Positions 8,359-17,912 are shown, counted from the stretch's first letter. The stretch is DNA of 38,583 nucleotides from DASPJQ01 sp035299065 (GCA_035299065.1 DATGXI010000026.1:1-38583); one strand, 5' to 3'. The notes: a model not told the origin generated them from the letters alone. Numbers and translations are program-made.

Positions 8359-9411
8359 ATGAAACACATCTTAACAATCCTGTTCATTGGTTTCATCACC
8401 CTTACCTCAAAATCACAGTGCACATACCTCATTGATACAACCAATCTTTTAAAAGTAACTGCCGACACCAGTTTTACCGTTTCTGACACAAATAAAATTA
8501 TTTGGGTGTGTGAGGGCATTCATACATCTGTATCAATAGGCGTTCCATGTACATTTTACTTTGAACGGGGTAGTTCATGTAATATGTACGGTTCTCCTGA
8601 CGGGGTTAAAATATATGCAAAATATGGTACGTACATTGATACCTGGCCATTGGTAAACTGGTGTGACCTTACCATGCAGGAAAACGGTGCAATGATTACT
8701 TATTGGGGATTGACCAATGTTTGGTGCGATACATTAACATATGATTATTCTCTTGTTGGGCCACATGTTCCTTGTATGACATTTGATTATGATGGTGACG
8801 GGGTTGCCGACAGCTTGGATAATTGTTTTGACTCAATGAATGCTGCACAGGATGATGTTGACGGAGATGGATTGGGTGATGCCTGTGATGCCTGCAATGA
8901 TCTTATTGATGCCGATGGTGACATGGTGGGTGATGCCTGTGACAATTGCCCTGTTTTATTCAATGACCAGGCCGACACAGATGCAGACAATATTGGTAAT
9001 GCCTGTGATAATTGCCCAACCCATAGCAATATGTACCAATATGACCTGGATGATGACGATGTGGGCGACCCGTGTGACAATTGTATTGGAAATTTCAATC
9101 CTGACCAGGCCGATGCGGATGGAGACGGAGTGGGTGATGCCTGTGAAGGAATAGGAATCAATGAAATTAACGGTAAACGTTTCCAGGTAGCGCCAAATCC
9201 GGTACACGATCATTTTACTATTTACGGGCAACAGCAGTTCAACAATGCCTGTATCCAGTTATGCGATGTGAGTGGTAAATTGGTTTTTGAGAACAAAATT
9301 CTTTCAGGGCTAAACCTTCATGTGGATGTTTCATCGCTTTCAAACGGCATGTATTATTTGGTGGTGATTGAGGGAGGAAATAAAGCAATAAGTAAACTGC
9401 TTAAAAACTAG
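8359..9411 (+). CDS. T9SS-secreted protein with thrombospondin type-3 calcium repeats
   Basis: The protein has 350 residues. Residues 1-19 form a signal peptide ending SKSQ. A cysteine-containing N-terminal region (about 20-135) matches no family I can name. Residues about 140-265 carry a row of acidic DxDxDGxGDxCD-type repeats (for example DYDGDGVADSLDNC, DVDGDGLGDACDAC, DADGDGVGDACEG), typical calcium-binding thrombospondin type-3 repeats. The last 80 residues (FQVAPNPVHDHFTIYG ... CDVSGKLVFE ... LSNGMYYLVVIEGG) are a Por secretion system / type A T9SS sorting domain. The protein is therefore expected to cross the outer membrane and be anchored on the surface or released. Some repeats are degenerate (DLDDDDVGDPCDNC). 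Confidence 0.9.
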   Translation: MKHILTILFIGFITLTSKSQCTYLIDTTNLLKVTADTSFTVSDTNKIIWVCEGIHTSVSIGVPCTFYFERGSSCNMYGSPDGVKIYAKYGTYIDTWPLVNWCDLTMQENGAMITYWGLTNVWCDTLTYDYSLVGPHVPCMTFDYDGDGVADSLDNCFDSMNAAQDDVDGDGLGDACDACNDLIDADGDMVGDACDNCPVLFNDQADTDADNIGNACDNCPTHSNMYQYDLDDDDVGDPCDNCIGNFNPDQADADGDGVGDACEGIGINEINGKRFQVAPNPVHDHFTIYGQQQFNNACIQLCDVSGKLVFENKILSGLNLHVDVSSLSNGMYYLVVIEGGNKAISKLLKN

Positions 9412-9453
9412 GGTTACTTTTTAGTTTAGTTGCCATTAACCCTTAAACTTTAT

Positions 9454-9975
9454 ATGGCATTTTTTCGTGTATGCATTTTCATCCCAATTTTGCTTACGGT
9501 TTTCTTAACAAATGCACAAACCATTAAAACACGTGTATATTATCCTAAAACATTTAAACGTCCGGTTGGTTTGGTTGGTGTTGAAGTAGGGTATGCCCAA
9601 AAAATCAATAAAGACTTTGGAATTTCGCTGAACGGAAATTACAATTTGTTTAAAGGCCTTTTGCGTGAAAATATAAATGAATATGAAATTGCGCTTGCTT
9701 TTCAAACCCAGTATATTTTCGGCCCGTCAATGTATTGTGTCCCTTATATACGTATAGCATACGCCTTCATGCAGGGTAAAAGTGCCCAAACAAATGGCTT
9801 GAATGGTGAATTTGGTTTGCATATATACAACGCTTCGGTTTCTGAAAACATTGGAGTAAACCTTGCCTGGCGTCAATACGCCATGCCCGCAGCCAGGTAT
9901 ACAAATGTGAATTGGGAAATGAGCGGAAAGTTTGGAATGCTTGTGCTTGGACTATCTTATAAAGTAAGGCTATAA
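9454..9975 (+). CDS. Exported protein, probable small outer-membrane beta-barrel
   Basis: The protein has 173 residues from the ATG at 9454; a TTG 24 bases upstream extends the frame but adds nothing typical. The N-terminus (MAFFRVCIFIPILLTVFLTNAQ) is a signal peptide. The rest alternates polar and hydrophobic residues in strand-like runs (FGISLNGNYNLF, YEIALAFQTQYIF, GMLVLGLSYKVRL) and ends in a strand, as small outer-membrane barrels do. It lies 42 bp after the T9SS gene on the same strand and may be co-transcribed. I do not recognise a named family. Confidence 0.75.
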   Translation: MAFFRVCIFIPILLTVFLTNAQTIKTRVYYPKTFKRPVGLVGVEVGYAQKINKDFGISLNGNYNLFKGLLRENINEYEIALAFQTQYIFGPSMYCVPYIRIAYAFMQGKSAQTNGLNGEFGLHIYNASVSENIGVNLAWRQYAMPAARYTNVNWEMSGKFGMLVLGLSYKVRL

Positions 9976-10101
9976 ACAGTCTTGTATATTTTGATAGCTA
10001 TTAACACGATGAAAATCATTTTTTGTAAAATGAATGTTCACTGGCAAATAATTACGGCACATATTCACTACCAACCATATTGGTGATTTTTGTTTTTTAT
10101 A

Positions 10102-10731
10102 TCAGTTAATGAATCCAATTCCAATACCGGTCATTAAAACGGTTGCCCCTTTGTCATGATAAGACGGTGCGTTATAATTTAAATGGTTATAATAACCTAT
10201 ACCAATAAAACTCCTTAATTTTATGTTTTTGTTTAAATAATAATTGTAACCAAGTCCTACATACGATTCAAGAGTAGTTATTTTAAGCGAGGTATAGTAT
10301 TCATTCATTCCTTCTGACAGATCTCCTTCACCTTCTATTGTTTTATTGCTTAGCCTTGCGTTTTTATAGTAATTAACGGTGCAAAAAAACAATAGTTCTT
10401 CTCGTTTATTATATTGTTCCTGTCTCGCACCACAAAGGGTGTTGTTGCCCAATACCGAATAAGAATAAGTAACCCCTATGCCGTTAAATTCTTTTTGTGC
10501 TTTTTGCCAGTTAAGGCCAAAGGTTAATGTGTTGCTGTGTGAATTGATGACTGCCGACAAATTATAAAAACCTCCATGCCCGTTACCATTAACGTAGTTG
10601 CTGGCATTTAAGCCAATCTTAAAATGCTCATGGCAGGTGCGTAATTGTGCTTTTGTGTTACTGGTAAAAAGTAGTAAACAAAGTGCTAATCCTGCTTTGA
10701 TCTGTGTAATTTGTTTAGTTAAGTTATTCAT
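10102..10731 (-). CDS. Exported protein, probable outer-membrane beta-barrel
   Basis: The protein has 209 residues. The signal peptide (about 1-28) ends in TKAQ. The mature part has many short amphipathic strands rich in Tyr, Asn and Gly (TLTFGLNWQ, IGVTYSYSVLG, SYVGLGYNYYLNKNIKLRSFIGIGYY) and ends GIGIGFIN, a pattern typical of outer-membrane beta-barrels of the OmpA/porin-like kind in Bacteroidota. It is convergent with the gene ending at 9975. Function unknown. Confidence 0.75.
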   Translation of the reverse strand: MNNLTKQITQIKAGLALCLLLFTSNTKAQLRTCHEHFKIGLNASNYVNGNGHGGFYNLSAVINSHSNTLTFGLNWQKAQKEFNGIGVTYSYSVLGNNTLCGARQEQYNKREELLFFCTVNYYKNARLSNKTIEGEGDLSEGMNEYYTSLKITTLESYVGLGYNYYLNKNIKLRSFIGIGYYNHLNYNAPSYHDKGATVLMTGIGIGFIN

Positions 10732-11248
10732 GACAGTTGGCTTTTAAGTTGCGTTGATGAATATTCAGTTTGTTATTCATTAATTTTGATCAAATATCTT
10801 TTGTGCCGCAAACCTGTACCAACCTGAAAGGGCAGTTTGGTTACCTGTGTAAGATTTTTGAGATTATCGCAAAAAATAGTGGCTTTTAAAACTTTCAGAA
10901 AAGCCTAAAGCAGTATTTTCGACTCGTTATGTTTCTGTAAATCAGTATTTAATCATGGTTGCTCTGCGCAACAGCACGTATTAAAATGCTTAAAAATAAA
11001 AAGACAATTAACCTGAAGAGACTATTGCAGAAACGAAGTAAACGGTGCAGTGCAATAAGGAAAGCGTGTATAGAACATGCACATAATCTCAATTCTGATG
11101 GCTTTTCATACCTGGTGTTTCCATTAAAGTTGACATTTCTGCCAGGTTTTTAACCGTAGTAACACATCAAATTACGTTTGTACATAAAAGGTATATAAAC
11201 AGTCAGAATTAAATTTGGTCACCTTTAAAATATGCTTAAATTGGTCAC
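10732..11248. other. Intergenic stretch without a supported gene
   Basis: This 517-bp divergent gap holds one short open frame (10959-11153) whose 64-residue product has no family features. Near the right end TTAAATTTGGTCACC (11209-11223) and TTAAATTGGTCACG (11237-11250) form a direct repeat reaching into the kinase start codon. Within the first copy, TAAATTTG (11210-11217) fits a -7 element, but no TTG is found at the right spacing. Confidence 0.6.
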
Positions 11249-13186
11249 GTGAAGGGCATTGCTGTTCCAGTTATCAGAACACCGTTTTTTAAAGGAATTG
11301 CTGTTTTTATTATAGCGGGCTTATTAACCTATGGCGTTGCTTACCAAAGTTATTTAATCAGCAGGATTGAAAAACAAAAACAGGTTCTGAAAGAAATAAA
11401 TTCGGTTAATTACAACTTAAAAACCGCTATTGATAATGGTTTATCGGCCTCAAACACGTTAAATTTAATAATTAACCGGTATGGCATTCCTGCCGATTTT
11501 GACAGCATTGCAAAAAGTATATTGGGGTTCAATAAATACATTGATGCTTTGGAGATCACTAAAAAAGGAGTAATTACCAATATTTATCCGTTGGCAGGTA
11601 ACGAAGCTGCAATGGGTTTTGATGTTTTGGGTGATAGTAGTTTCAGGAAAGAAGCCTATATAGCCATCAAAAAAAAGCAACTTTATTTTGCGGGACCTTT
11701 AGAACTAAAGCAAGGTGGCATTGCAGTAGTGGGCAGGCTCCCGTTTTTTATAGACAATAAATTCGAAGGATTTTCAATGGTTATAATAAAGCTTCCAACG
11801 CTTTTAAGAGCGGCAGGTATTTCACTTCAAAACAGGCAATTTATGTACCAATTGTCCAAAAAAAATCCAATTACATTGAAAGAAGAATTTTTTTTGCCTG
11901 CACCCGTTCCGTTTGACACAACGCATTCAATTACCGTTACGGTGCCTGATGGAAAGTGGAAATTATACGTGATGCAAAGAGAAAACAAAATATCCTACGC
12001 GGTAGTTGCTATTTCCATTCTTGGATTTATTTTTTCTCTAATGGCCGGTTTATTTACATGGTATATGACACGTCAACCTGATAAGTTAAACAAGTTGGTT
12101 GCCGAAAAAACCACCGAACTCATGCATGTTAAGAATAATATTGCATACAGCGAAGCAAGATTAACCGAGGCCCAGGAAGTTGCAAAAATAGGTAGCTGGG
12201 AAACCGACCTGGTAACACTAAACGTAATATGGTCAAAAGAGACCTTCAGGATATTTGAAATAGAGGATATGAATTTTAAACCCTCGCATGCTGATTTTTT
12301 GAAGTTTGTACATCCTGACGATAGAGAAAGAGTGGGGGCAGCGTTTACAGATTCGTTAACCAGCAAAAAATCAAATGCCATAGAGCATAAAATTGTTACA
12401 CAAAGCGGCAAACAAAAATGGGTAGAAGAGCGTTGGCGCATATTTTATGATGAAAAAGGTGAGGCTGTAAGAGCCATAGGAACATGCCAGGACATAACCG
12501 AAAGAATAAAGATAAAAACAGAAATAATTTCTTCATATTATCAATTGCAGGAATTAACGGCTCACCTGCAAGTTATAAGGGAGGAAGAGCGAAAAAGGAT
12601 TGCCCGCGAAATTCATGATGAACTCGGGCAGCAATTGACCGCTTTGAAAATGGATACCACCTGGGTAAGTAAAAAGCTAATTATTGACGATGAGGCAATC
12701 ATAAAGAGGCTTTCAAATATGGCAGGCTTAATTGATGATACAGTTAAAACTATCAGAAGAATATCTTCTGACCTTCGCCCGGGAATCCTTGACGACCTGG
12801 GCTTAATTCCTGCGCTTGAGTGGCAGGGCGAGGAATATGAGAAACGCACAGGAATCAAATTACAATTTCATACAAATATAAATGACATTACTTTGGATCA
12901 AAATATTTCCACGAATATTTTTAGAATCTTTCAGGAAGCATTAACAAATACAATTAAACATTCCGGTGCCACAGAAACATACATTTCAGTTGAAAAAAAT
13001 GAACAGAATCTCTTGCTTATTATAAAAGACAACGGTCAGGGATTTGATTTAAATAAATTGAGAGGTAAGCATTCCCTTGGATTAGTGGGCATGAAAGAAA
13101 GAGCCGCTCTTTTAAAAGCAGAATTAGTAATTGACAGTGTATACCTGAAAGGCACCACTATCACATTAAAAGTACCCTTACATTAA
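11249..13186 (+). CDS. Membrane histidine kinase, CHASE-PAS-HisKA_3
   Basis: The protein has 645 residues from a GTG start; an in-frame stop lies 12 bases upstream, which leaves little choice. A transmembrane helix (about 15-35) and a second (about 248-272, VVAISILGFIFSLMAGLFTWY) enclose a periplasmic region with CHASE-like features (FVHP-type motifs are absent; ALEITKKGVITNIYPLAGNEAAMG is characteristic). A PAS fold (about 300-425, IGSWETDLVTLNVIWS ... FVHPDDRERV ... GTCQDITERI) precedes a NarL-family dimerisation domain with the phospho-accepting His456 in RIAREIHDELGQQL, then an HATPase domain (NIFRIFQEALTNTIKHS, DNGQGFD, GLVGMKERA). The partner is the response regulator 9 bp downstream. 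The ligand sensed is unknown. Confidence 0.93.
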   Translation: MKGIAVPVIRTPFFKGIAVFIIAGLLTYGVAYQSYLISRIEKQKQVLKEINSVNYNLKTAIDNGLSASNTLNLIINRYGIPADFDSIAKSILGFNKYIDALEITKKGVITNIYPLAGNEAAMGFDVLGDSSFRKEAYIAIKKKQLYFAGPLELKQGGIAVVGRLPFFIDNKFEGFSMVIIKLPTLLRAAGISLQNRQFMYQLSKKNPITLKEEFFLPAPVPFDTTHSITVTVPDGKWKLYVMQRENKISYAVVAISILGFIFSLMAGLFTWYMTRQPDKLNKLVAEKTTELMHVKNNIAYSEARLTEAQEVAKIGSWETDLVTLNVIWSKETFRIFEIEDMNFKPSHADFLKFVHPDDRERVGAAFTDSLTSKKSNAIEHKIVTQSGKQKWVEERWRIFYDEKGEAVRAIGTCQDITERIKIKTEIISSYYQLQELTAHLQVIREEERKRIAREIHDELGQQLTALKMDTTWVSKKLIIDDEAIIKRLSNMAGLIDDTVKTIRRISSDLRPGILDDLGLIPALEWQGEEYEKRTGIKLQFHTNINDITLDQNISTNIFRIFQEALTNTIKHSGATETYISVEKNEQNLLLIIKDNGQGFDLNKLRGKHSLGLVGMKERAALLKAELVIDSVYLKGTTITLKVPLH

Positions 13187-13195
13187 AGCACTATT

Positions 13196-13813
13196 ATGAA
13201 GTTTTTGATTGCTGACGACCACGCCATTGTGCGAAAAGGACTGGTGGAGCTTCTATGTGAAGAATTTCCGGAAGCTGAAATTACTGAAGTTGCCAACAGT
13301 TCCGAAGTATTTAATGCGCTTGGCAAGCAAATATGGGATGTTATTTTATTGGATATTTCAATGCCTGGCAAAAATGGCATCGAAATTTTAAAACAAGTTA
13401 GGGCCAACGGAATTAAGGCTCCTGTACTCATGATTAGCATGCACCCTGAGAAGCAGTACGCAATTAGAGCGTTAAAAAGCGGTGCCTCGGGGTTTTTAAA
13501 TAAAGAAAGTGCTACAGATGAGCTCCTGGCCGCAGTTCGTATTGTACTTTCAGGCAAAAAATATGTTTCCATTTCTTTAGCTCAACAGCTGGCTGACGGC
13601 CTGGGAGCAAAACAAGGGCATGAAATGCTTTCTGACAGGGAAATGCAGGTTCTGCAACTAATTGCATCTGGTAAATTAGTGTCAGAAATTGCTGAAGAAA
13701 TTTCGCTTAGCGTGAATACAATCAGCACCTATCGGGCCCGCATTCTTGAAAAACTTAATCTAAACAATAATTCAGAACTTACCATATACGCTTTAGATAA
13801 TAAACTCATCTAA
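13196..13813 (+). CDS. NarL/FixJ-family response regulator (REC + LuxR HTH)
   Basis: The protein has 205 residues. The receiver domain (1-120) carries the acidic pair D7/D8, phospho-acceptor Asp53 in VILLDISMPG, Ser81 and Lys103. The C-terminal LuxR-type helix-turn-helix (about 140-205; LSDREMQVLQLIASGKLVSE, SVNTISTYRARILEKL) binds DNA. It starts 9 bp after the CHASE kinase stop codon, so the two form a two-component operon in which the kinase is expected to phosphorylate this regulator. Targets are not evident from the sequence. Confidence 0.95.
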   Translation: MKFLIADDHAIVRKGLVELLCEEFPEAEITEVANSSEVFNALGKQIWDVILLDISMPGKNGIEILKQVRANGIKAPVLMISMHPEKQYAIRALKSGASGFLNKESATDELLAAVRIVLSGKKYVSISLAQQLADGLGAKQGHEMLSDREMQVLQLIASGKLVSEIAEEISLSVNTISTYRARILEKLNLNNNSELTIYALDNKLI

Positions 13814-13907
13814 ACCAAAACTTGTAGTACTAAACACTACAAGATGTTAAGACTTTCAACTATACCCCGTTTCAATTCAATTTCAGTTATTTGCAAAAAC
13901 AAATACC

Positions 13908-14312
13908 TTGAACAAACAACCCCTTTTTCCTTTATTAACAGTAGTAACCATTGATGACTCTCCTCTTATTGCAGAAAGAATGGATTCCATTCTCAGGGAA
14001 ATCGATAACGTATCGTTTTTGGGGAACGCCTTTTGTATTTTATCGGCTCAAAATTTAATAAATGAAGTTAAACCGGATGTTGTTATTCTTGATATTCATC
14101 TTGAAAAAAATGCAAATAGCAAAACGGGAATAGATCTTCTTGTTGAAATTCGTGAAAATTATCCTGAGATGAAAGTTATCATATTTACGAATCATGACGA
14201 ACCACATTATCGCACCATTTGCCTTGAAAAAGGTGCAGATTATTTTTTGGATAAATCCACTGATTCGAACAAAATTTATGAAATATTGGAACAATGGACA
14301 ATCAAAAAATAA
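13908..14312 (+). CDS. Stand-alone receiver-domain response regulator
   Basis: The protein has 134 residues and consists only of a receiver domain (TIDDSPLIAERM, phospho-acceptor Asp62 in VVILDIHLEK, Thr94, Lys116). The start is a TTG at 13908; the first ATG is inside the receiver fold, and no other standard start lies between the upstream stop at 13848 and the domain. There is no output domain, so it probably passes phosphate or a protein contact to another component. Its last 19 bases overlap the start of the next receiver gene, which suggests coupled translation. Confidence 0.85.
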   Translation: MNKQPLFPLLTVVTIDDSPLIAERMDSILREIDNVSFLGNAFCILSAQNLINEVKPDVVILDIHLEKNANSKTGIDLLVEIRENYPEMKVIIFTNHDEPHYRTICLEKGADYFLDKSTDSNKIYEILEQWTIKK

Positions 14313-14701
14313 AAATTTTATTGCTTGAAGATAACCCGGATGACGCCAGGGAAATTTCCAATATCCTGAAAAAGGAAAATATTCAATTCGAAATTACGCT
14401 TGTTGATACCAAAACCAAATATGAACAGCAACTAGCAGAGGCGCCACCCGAAATTATACTTTGCGACCACAGCTTGCCCTCATTTAATTCAACAGAGGCG
14501 CTTGATATACTGAAAAATTCAGGTTTAAAAATCCCTTACATATTAGTAAGCGGTGCTGTATCGGAAGAGTTTGCGGTTACTATTATGAAGTCAGGAGCTG
14601 ATGATTATATTTTAAAAGACAGGCTTCACCGTTTACCCAGCGCTATTCTTAGTGCTCTTTACAAATTCGAGGTAAATAAACAGCGCCTTGAGGCCGCCTG
14701 A
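14294..14701 (+). CDS. Stand-alone receiver-domain response regulator
   Basis: The protein has 135 residues, receiver domain only, with the acidic cluster in LLLEDNPDDA, Asp58 in IILCDHSLPS, Ser86 and Lys108 (DDYILKD). The replacement of the usual LDxxMP by CDHSLPSF is typical of receivers linked to PAS kinases. It starts inside the preceding receiver gene (19 bp overlap) and stops 2 bp before the multi-PAS kinase, so all three are very likely one translationally coupled unit. It may be a phosphate acceptor or regulator of that kinase. Confidence 0.92.
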   Translation: MDNQKIKILLLEDNPDDAREISNILKKENIQFEITLVDTKTKYEQQLAEAPPEIILCDHSLPSFNSTEALDILKNSGLKIPYILVSGAVSEEFAVTIMKSGADDYILKDRLHRLPSAILSALYKFEVNKQRLEAA

Positions 14702-14703
14702 AA

Positions 14704-16923
14704 ATGAAAGAACATGAAAGAAAATATGCTTCCCTGATTCAACACTTACCCACAAATATTGCAATATTAAATACTGAAGGAACAATAGTTGATGTAAACA
14801 ATATGTGGATTTTGTTTGCTGAAGAAAATGGGTATAAAGGTTCATATTACGGAATTGGTTCAAATTATATAGAGGTTGCAAGGAAAAATCACGAATCTGA
14901 TAACGGAGAGGGACTTTTAATTGCAGAGGCAATAGAAAAAATACTAAAAAGCGAATTAAACACATATTCACTTATATACCCGTGTCATTCCTTGACAAAG
15001 AAAAGATGGTTTAAGGCTATTGTTTCCAGGGAGAATGATGGGCCGAATTCCGGAATAGTTGTCATGCATATTGATGTAACGGACCAAAAAAAGGCTGAAT
15101 TAAAAGCAAAGAAATCAGAAGCCAACCTGCTTACTATCTTTAACAATACAGACATTGCTTTTTTATTGCTTGACCTGGATTTAAACATTGTATCAAGCAA
15201 TAAGCAGGCAGGCCTTTGGGCTAATGAGGCCTTTGGTGTAAATGATTTGGTGGGAGTTAACCTTATTTCATTAATTAGCCGGGGCAGACAAGAACTTTCA
15301 AAAATCGGAATGAAGCGAGTGCTTGCCGGAACATCATTAGATATAGAAGACAGCTATAAAATGCTTGATGGCACCGTAAAATGGTTCCGGATAAGAATGA
15401 ATAATGTTACGGATGATACATCCAATGTAATTGGACTTTGTATTTCAGCTGCCGACATTACTGACCGGGTGATTTCACAGGAAAAATTAAAAGAAAGTGA
15501 AAAACGTTTTCAATCACTGATTGAGCACAGCACTGATATGAAAACTCTTGTAAACCAGCAGGGTAAAATGTTCTATGCAAGCCCTTCCGTAAAAAAACAA
15601 CTTGGCTATACAAAAGACGAAATTTTAATGATTCAGGTGAATGACTTGATTTTTAAAGACGACTTACCAGGTCTCATTGAAAAAATTGAAGACGTATCAA
15701 AAATTCCCGGTAAATCATTTTTCAGTCAGCATCGGTTAGTTCACAAAAGTGGACAACTGGTGTGGTGCGAAGGTACCATAACCAATATGTTTCATGAACC
15801 AAGTATATGCGCCCTGGTGTCAAACTTCAGAAACATTACAGAAAGAAAAAATTTAGAAAGACTATATCAAAACGCCAATAAACTTTCGCGCTTGGGGAGC
15901 TGGGAGTTGGATGTACAGCTAAATAAGCTTTACTGGTCGGATATAACAAAGGAAATTCATGAAGTTGATATGGATTTTGAACCCGATATTGAAACTGGAA
16001 TTAACTTCTACAAAGAAGGTGAAAGCAGGGATATTATAAGTAATGTTGTTAATGAAGCTATCAAAAGCGGAAAACCATGGGACGTTGAATTACAAATAAT
16101 AACTGCTAAACAAAACGAAAGATGGGTCAGAGCTATTGGAGAAGCGGAAATCAACAAAGGTAAGTGCATACGCCTTTTTGGAAGTTTCCAGGACATTGAC
16201 AACAGTAAAAAGACAGAAACAGAACGTAAACGAATAGCCGATGATTTGCTAAAGCACTCTGAAAATCTTGAACAGTTTGCTTATATTGTATCGCACAATT
16301 TACGCGCGCCTGTTGCAAATATGCTGGGACTAGCAAATGTGTTAAGAAATAAGCTAACTGATTCTGATCGCGAAAAGGCACAAAATTATTTAATTGAAGC
16401 AGCCGCTCAAATGGATGAAAGAATCAAAGACCTCAGTAAAATTTTGCAAATACGGTCTGAGTACGTTGAATTTAAAGAATCAGTTCATTTGCCTGCCCTG
16501 TTAGGCGATATTGAAACAAGCATTCAAAATGTAATCAATAAAGAGCAGGTAAAAATAGTTTCGTCATTTAATAATGTAAACACAATAACAACAATTAAAA
16601 GCTATTTACACAGTATTTTCTACAATTTAATAATGAATAGCATTAAATACAGGAAAGCAGGTGTTGCACCAATTATAGAAATTAAGAGCGAGTTGAATGA
16701 AAATGAACTACTACTTATTTTTAAGGATAATGGTATTGGCATTGATCTTAATCGCTATGGAGATAAGATCTTTGGATTATATAAACGGTTCCATTTACAT
16801 GTTGAGGGAAAAGGTTTAGGCTTATTTATGATTAAAAACCAGGTTGAAGTTTTGGGAGGAAGAATAACTGTCAAAAGCGCACCTGATGAAGGGGCTGAAT
16901 TCACAATCCAATTGCCAATATGA
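14704..16923 (+). CDS. Soluble multi-PAS histidine kinase
   Basis: The protein has 739 residues and no transmembrane helix, so it is cytoplasmic. About four PAS domains are visible (roughly 1-135, 136-260, 262-392 and 393-505), with repeated end motifs (HIDVTDQKKA, ISAADITDRV, FRNITERKN, SFQDIDNSKK). The HisKA domain has His531 in YIVSHNLRAPVANML, the phylum-typical SHNLRAP variant. The HATPase domain carries NLIMNSIKYR, FKDNGIGIDL and GKGLGLFMIKNQVEVLGG. It lies 2 bp after a lone receiver gene and before another lone receiver at 17261. Signals could be small cytosolic ligands, redox or light; nothing in the sequence decides this. Confidence 0.94.
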   Translation: MKEHERKYASLIQHLPTNIAILNTEGTIVDVNNMWILFAEENGYKGSYYGIGSNYIEVARKNHESDNGEGLLIAEAIEKILKSELNTYSLIYPCHSLTKKRWFKAIVSRENDGPNSGIVVMHIDVTDQKKAELKAKKSEANLLTIFNNTDIAFLLLDLDLNIVSSNKQAGLWANEAFGVNDLVGVNLISLISRGRQELSKIGMKRVLAGTSLDIEDSYKMLDGTVKWFRIRMNNVTDDTSNVIGLCISAADITDRVISQEKLKESEKRFQSLIEHSTDMKTLVNQQGKMFYASPSVKKQLGYTKDEILMIQVNDLIFKDDLPGLIEKIEDVSKIPGKSFFSQHRLVHKSGQLVWCEGTITNMFHEPSICALVSNFRNITERKNLERLYQNANKLSRLGSWELDVQLNKLYWSDITKEIHEVDMDFEPDIETGINFYKEGESRDIISNVVNEAIKSGKPWDVELQIITAKQNERWVRAIGEAEINKGKCIRLFGSFQDIDNSKKTETERKRIADDLLKHSENLEQFAYIVSHNLRAPVANMLGLANVLRNKLTDSDREKAQNYLIEAAAQMDERIKDLSKILQIRSEYVEFKESVHLPALLGDIETSIQNVINKEQVKIVSSFNNVNTITTIKSYLHSIFYNLIMNSIKYRKAGVAPIIEIKSELNENELLLIFKDNGIGIDLNRYGDKIFGLYKRFHLHVEGKGLGLFMIKNQVEVLGGRITVKSAPDEGAEFTIQLPI

Positions 16924-17260
16924 TTTTGTATGCGTTATGAAAAATAATTTTCAGATAAATAAAAACGGTTATAATTCCAAAAAAAAAATAATTAAGCCAG
17001 GGATTAAAATTTTCATTCTGTTTAAAGGCTTGTAGAGAAGGGGCAAATTAAGACAAAAAGATTCAGAAAAATTCAGTTTTACACATGCTTGCTTTTTGCA
17101 ACAACATCAAAATTATGTAATGAAGTGCAAACTGTTACAGGTACTTCTGAAAATGTAAAAACACAGTATCCTGTATTGCTTTCTGGCATGAAATACAGAA
17201 GAGTTAAAATTGCTTTGCCAATGTAATCAGGACGAAAAATAATATTAAATAAACGTAATC
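16924..17260 (+). other. Intergenic stretch without a supported gene
   Basis: This 337-bp AT-rich gap lies between the multi-PAS kinase and the next receiver gene. One frame is open from about 17026 to 17223 and ends in MKYRRVKIALPM before a stop, but it has no convincing start codon or family feature. It could be a remnant. No clear terminator or promoter is seen. Confidence 0.5.
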
Positions 17261-17677
17261 ATGAAACAAACAACCGCAAAGTACAAATACAATAACATTT
17301 TACTCATTGACGACAGTGAACTGGATAATTTTATAAATGAAAAAATGATTGAAGCCAACTTTTACGCAAAAAAGATATACGTGAGCACGAATGGGAAAAG
17401 CGCACTTGAATTTATTAATAACCTATTGGTTTCCGGAGGAGCAAATAATGGAACATATCCCGAGGTAATGTTTGTTGATTTGAACATGCCATTGATGGAT
17501 GGTTTCGAATTTATTGCACACTTCAAAAAAATAAAAGACCCAAAACTATTATCCTGTAAAATCGTTATTTTAACATCATCAGTCAGCAATTCGGATAAGG
17601 TCAAGGTAAATCAAATTGGAACTGATATCGTTCTGGTTCATAAACCGCTCACCAATCAAATACTGGCAGGCATTTAA
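17261..17677 (+). CDS. Stand-alone receiver-domain response regulator
   Basis: The protein has 138 residues, receiver domain only, with D17/D18 in LLIDDSELDNFIN, phospho-acceptor Asp73 in VMFVDLNMPLMDG, Thr105 and Lys128 in VHKPL. The long loop before the acceptor (GANNGTYPE) is usual in the Bacteroidota version of these single-domain proteins. It lies 337 bp after the multi-PAS kinase and may be a further partner of it, though it probably has its own promoter. Confidence 0.92.
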   Translation: MKQTTAKYKYNNILLIDDSELDNFINEKMIEANFYAKKIYVSTNGKSALEFINNLLVSGGANNGTYPEVMFVDLNMPLMDGFEFIAHFKKIKDPKLLSCKIVILTSSVSNSDKVKVNQIGTDIVLVHKPLTNQILAGI

Positions 17678-17912
17678 AAAAACTTAACAGAAAATACGTT
17701 GCGCTAAAGAACTAAAAGCAATACAAGTTCAGTTATTTAAAATAAGCCATCTTATTTTTTTTCTTGGTTAAGTCGGTCTCATTGGAATTTAATTTGATAT
17801 GTCCATAAATGTTTCAATGCTTAATTATTGGAAACGTTAAACTGGAACAGACCAGGTATCGCATGAAAGCCGACTATTAACTGTATTCAAAATCAATCAT
17901 TTAAAAAATAAA

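Noticed and set aside
10959..11153. A 64-residue open frame in the gap before the CHASE kinase
   Set aside because: No family features, no promoter at a fitting distance and a composition like translated AT-rich DNA.
17026..17223. A 66-codon open stretch before the third receiver gene
   Set aside because: No start codon of good quality and no recognisable protein; recorded only as a possible remnant.
11249..17677. Signalling cluster considered as a defence island
   Set aside because: All genes are kinases or receivers with normal motifs; no nuclease, NTPase or toxin-like partner is present.
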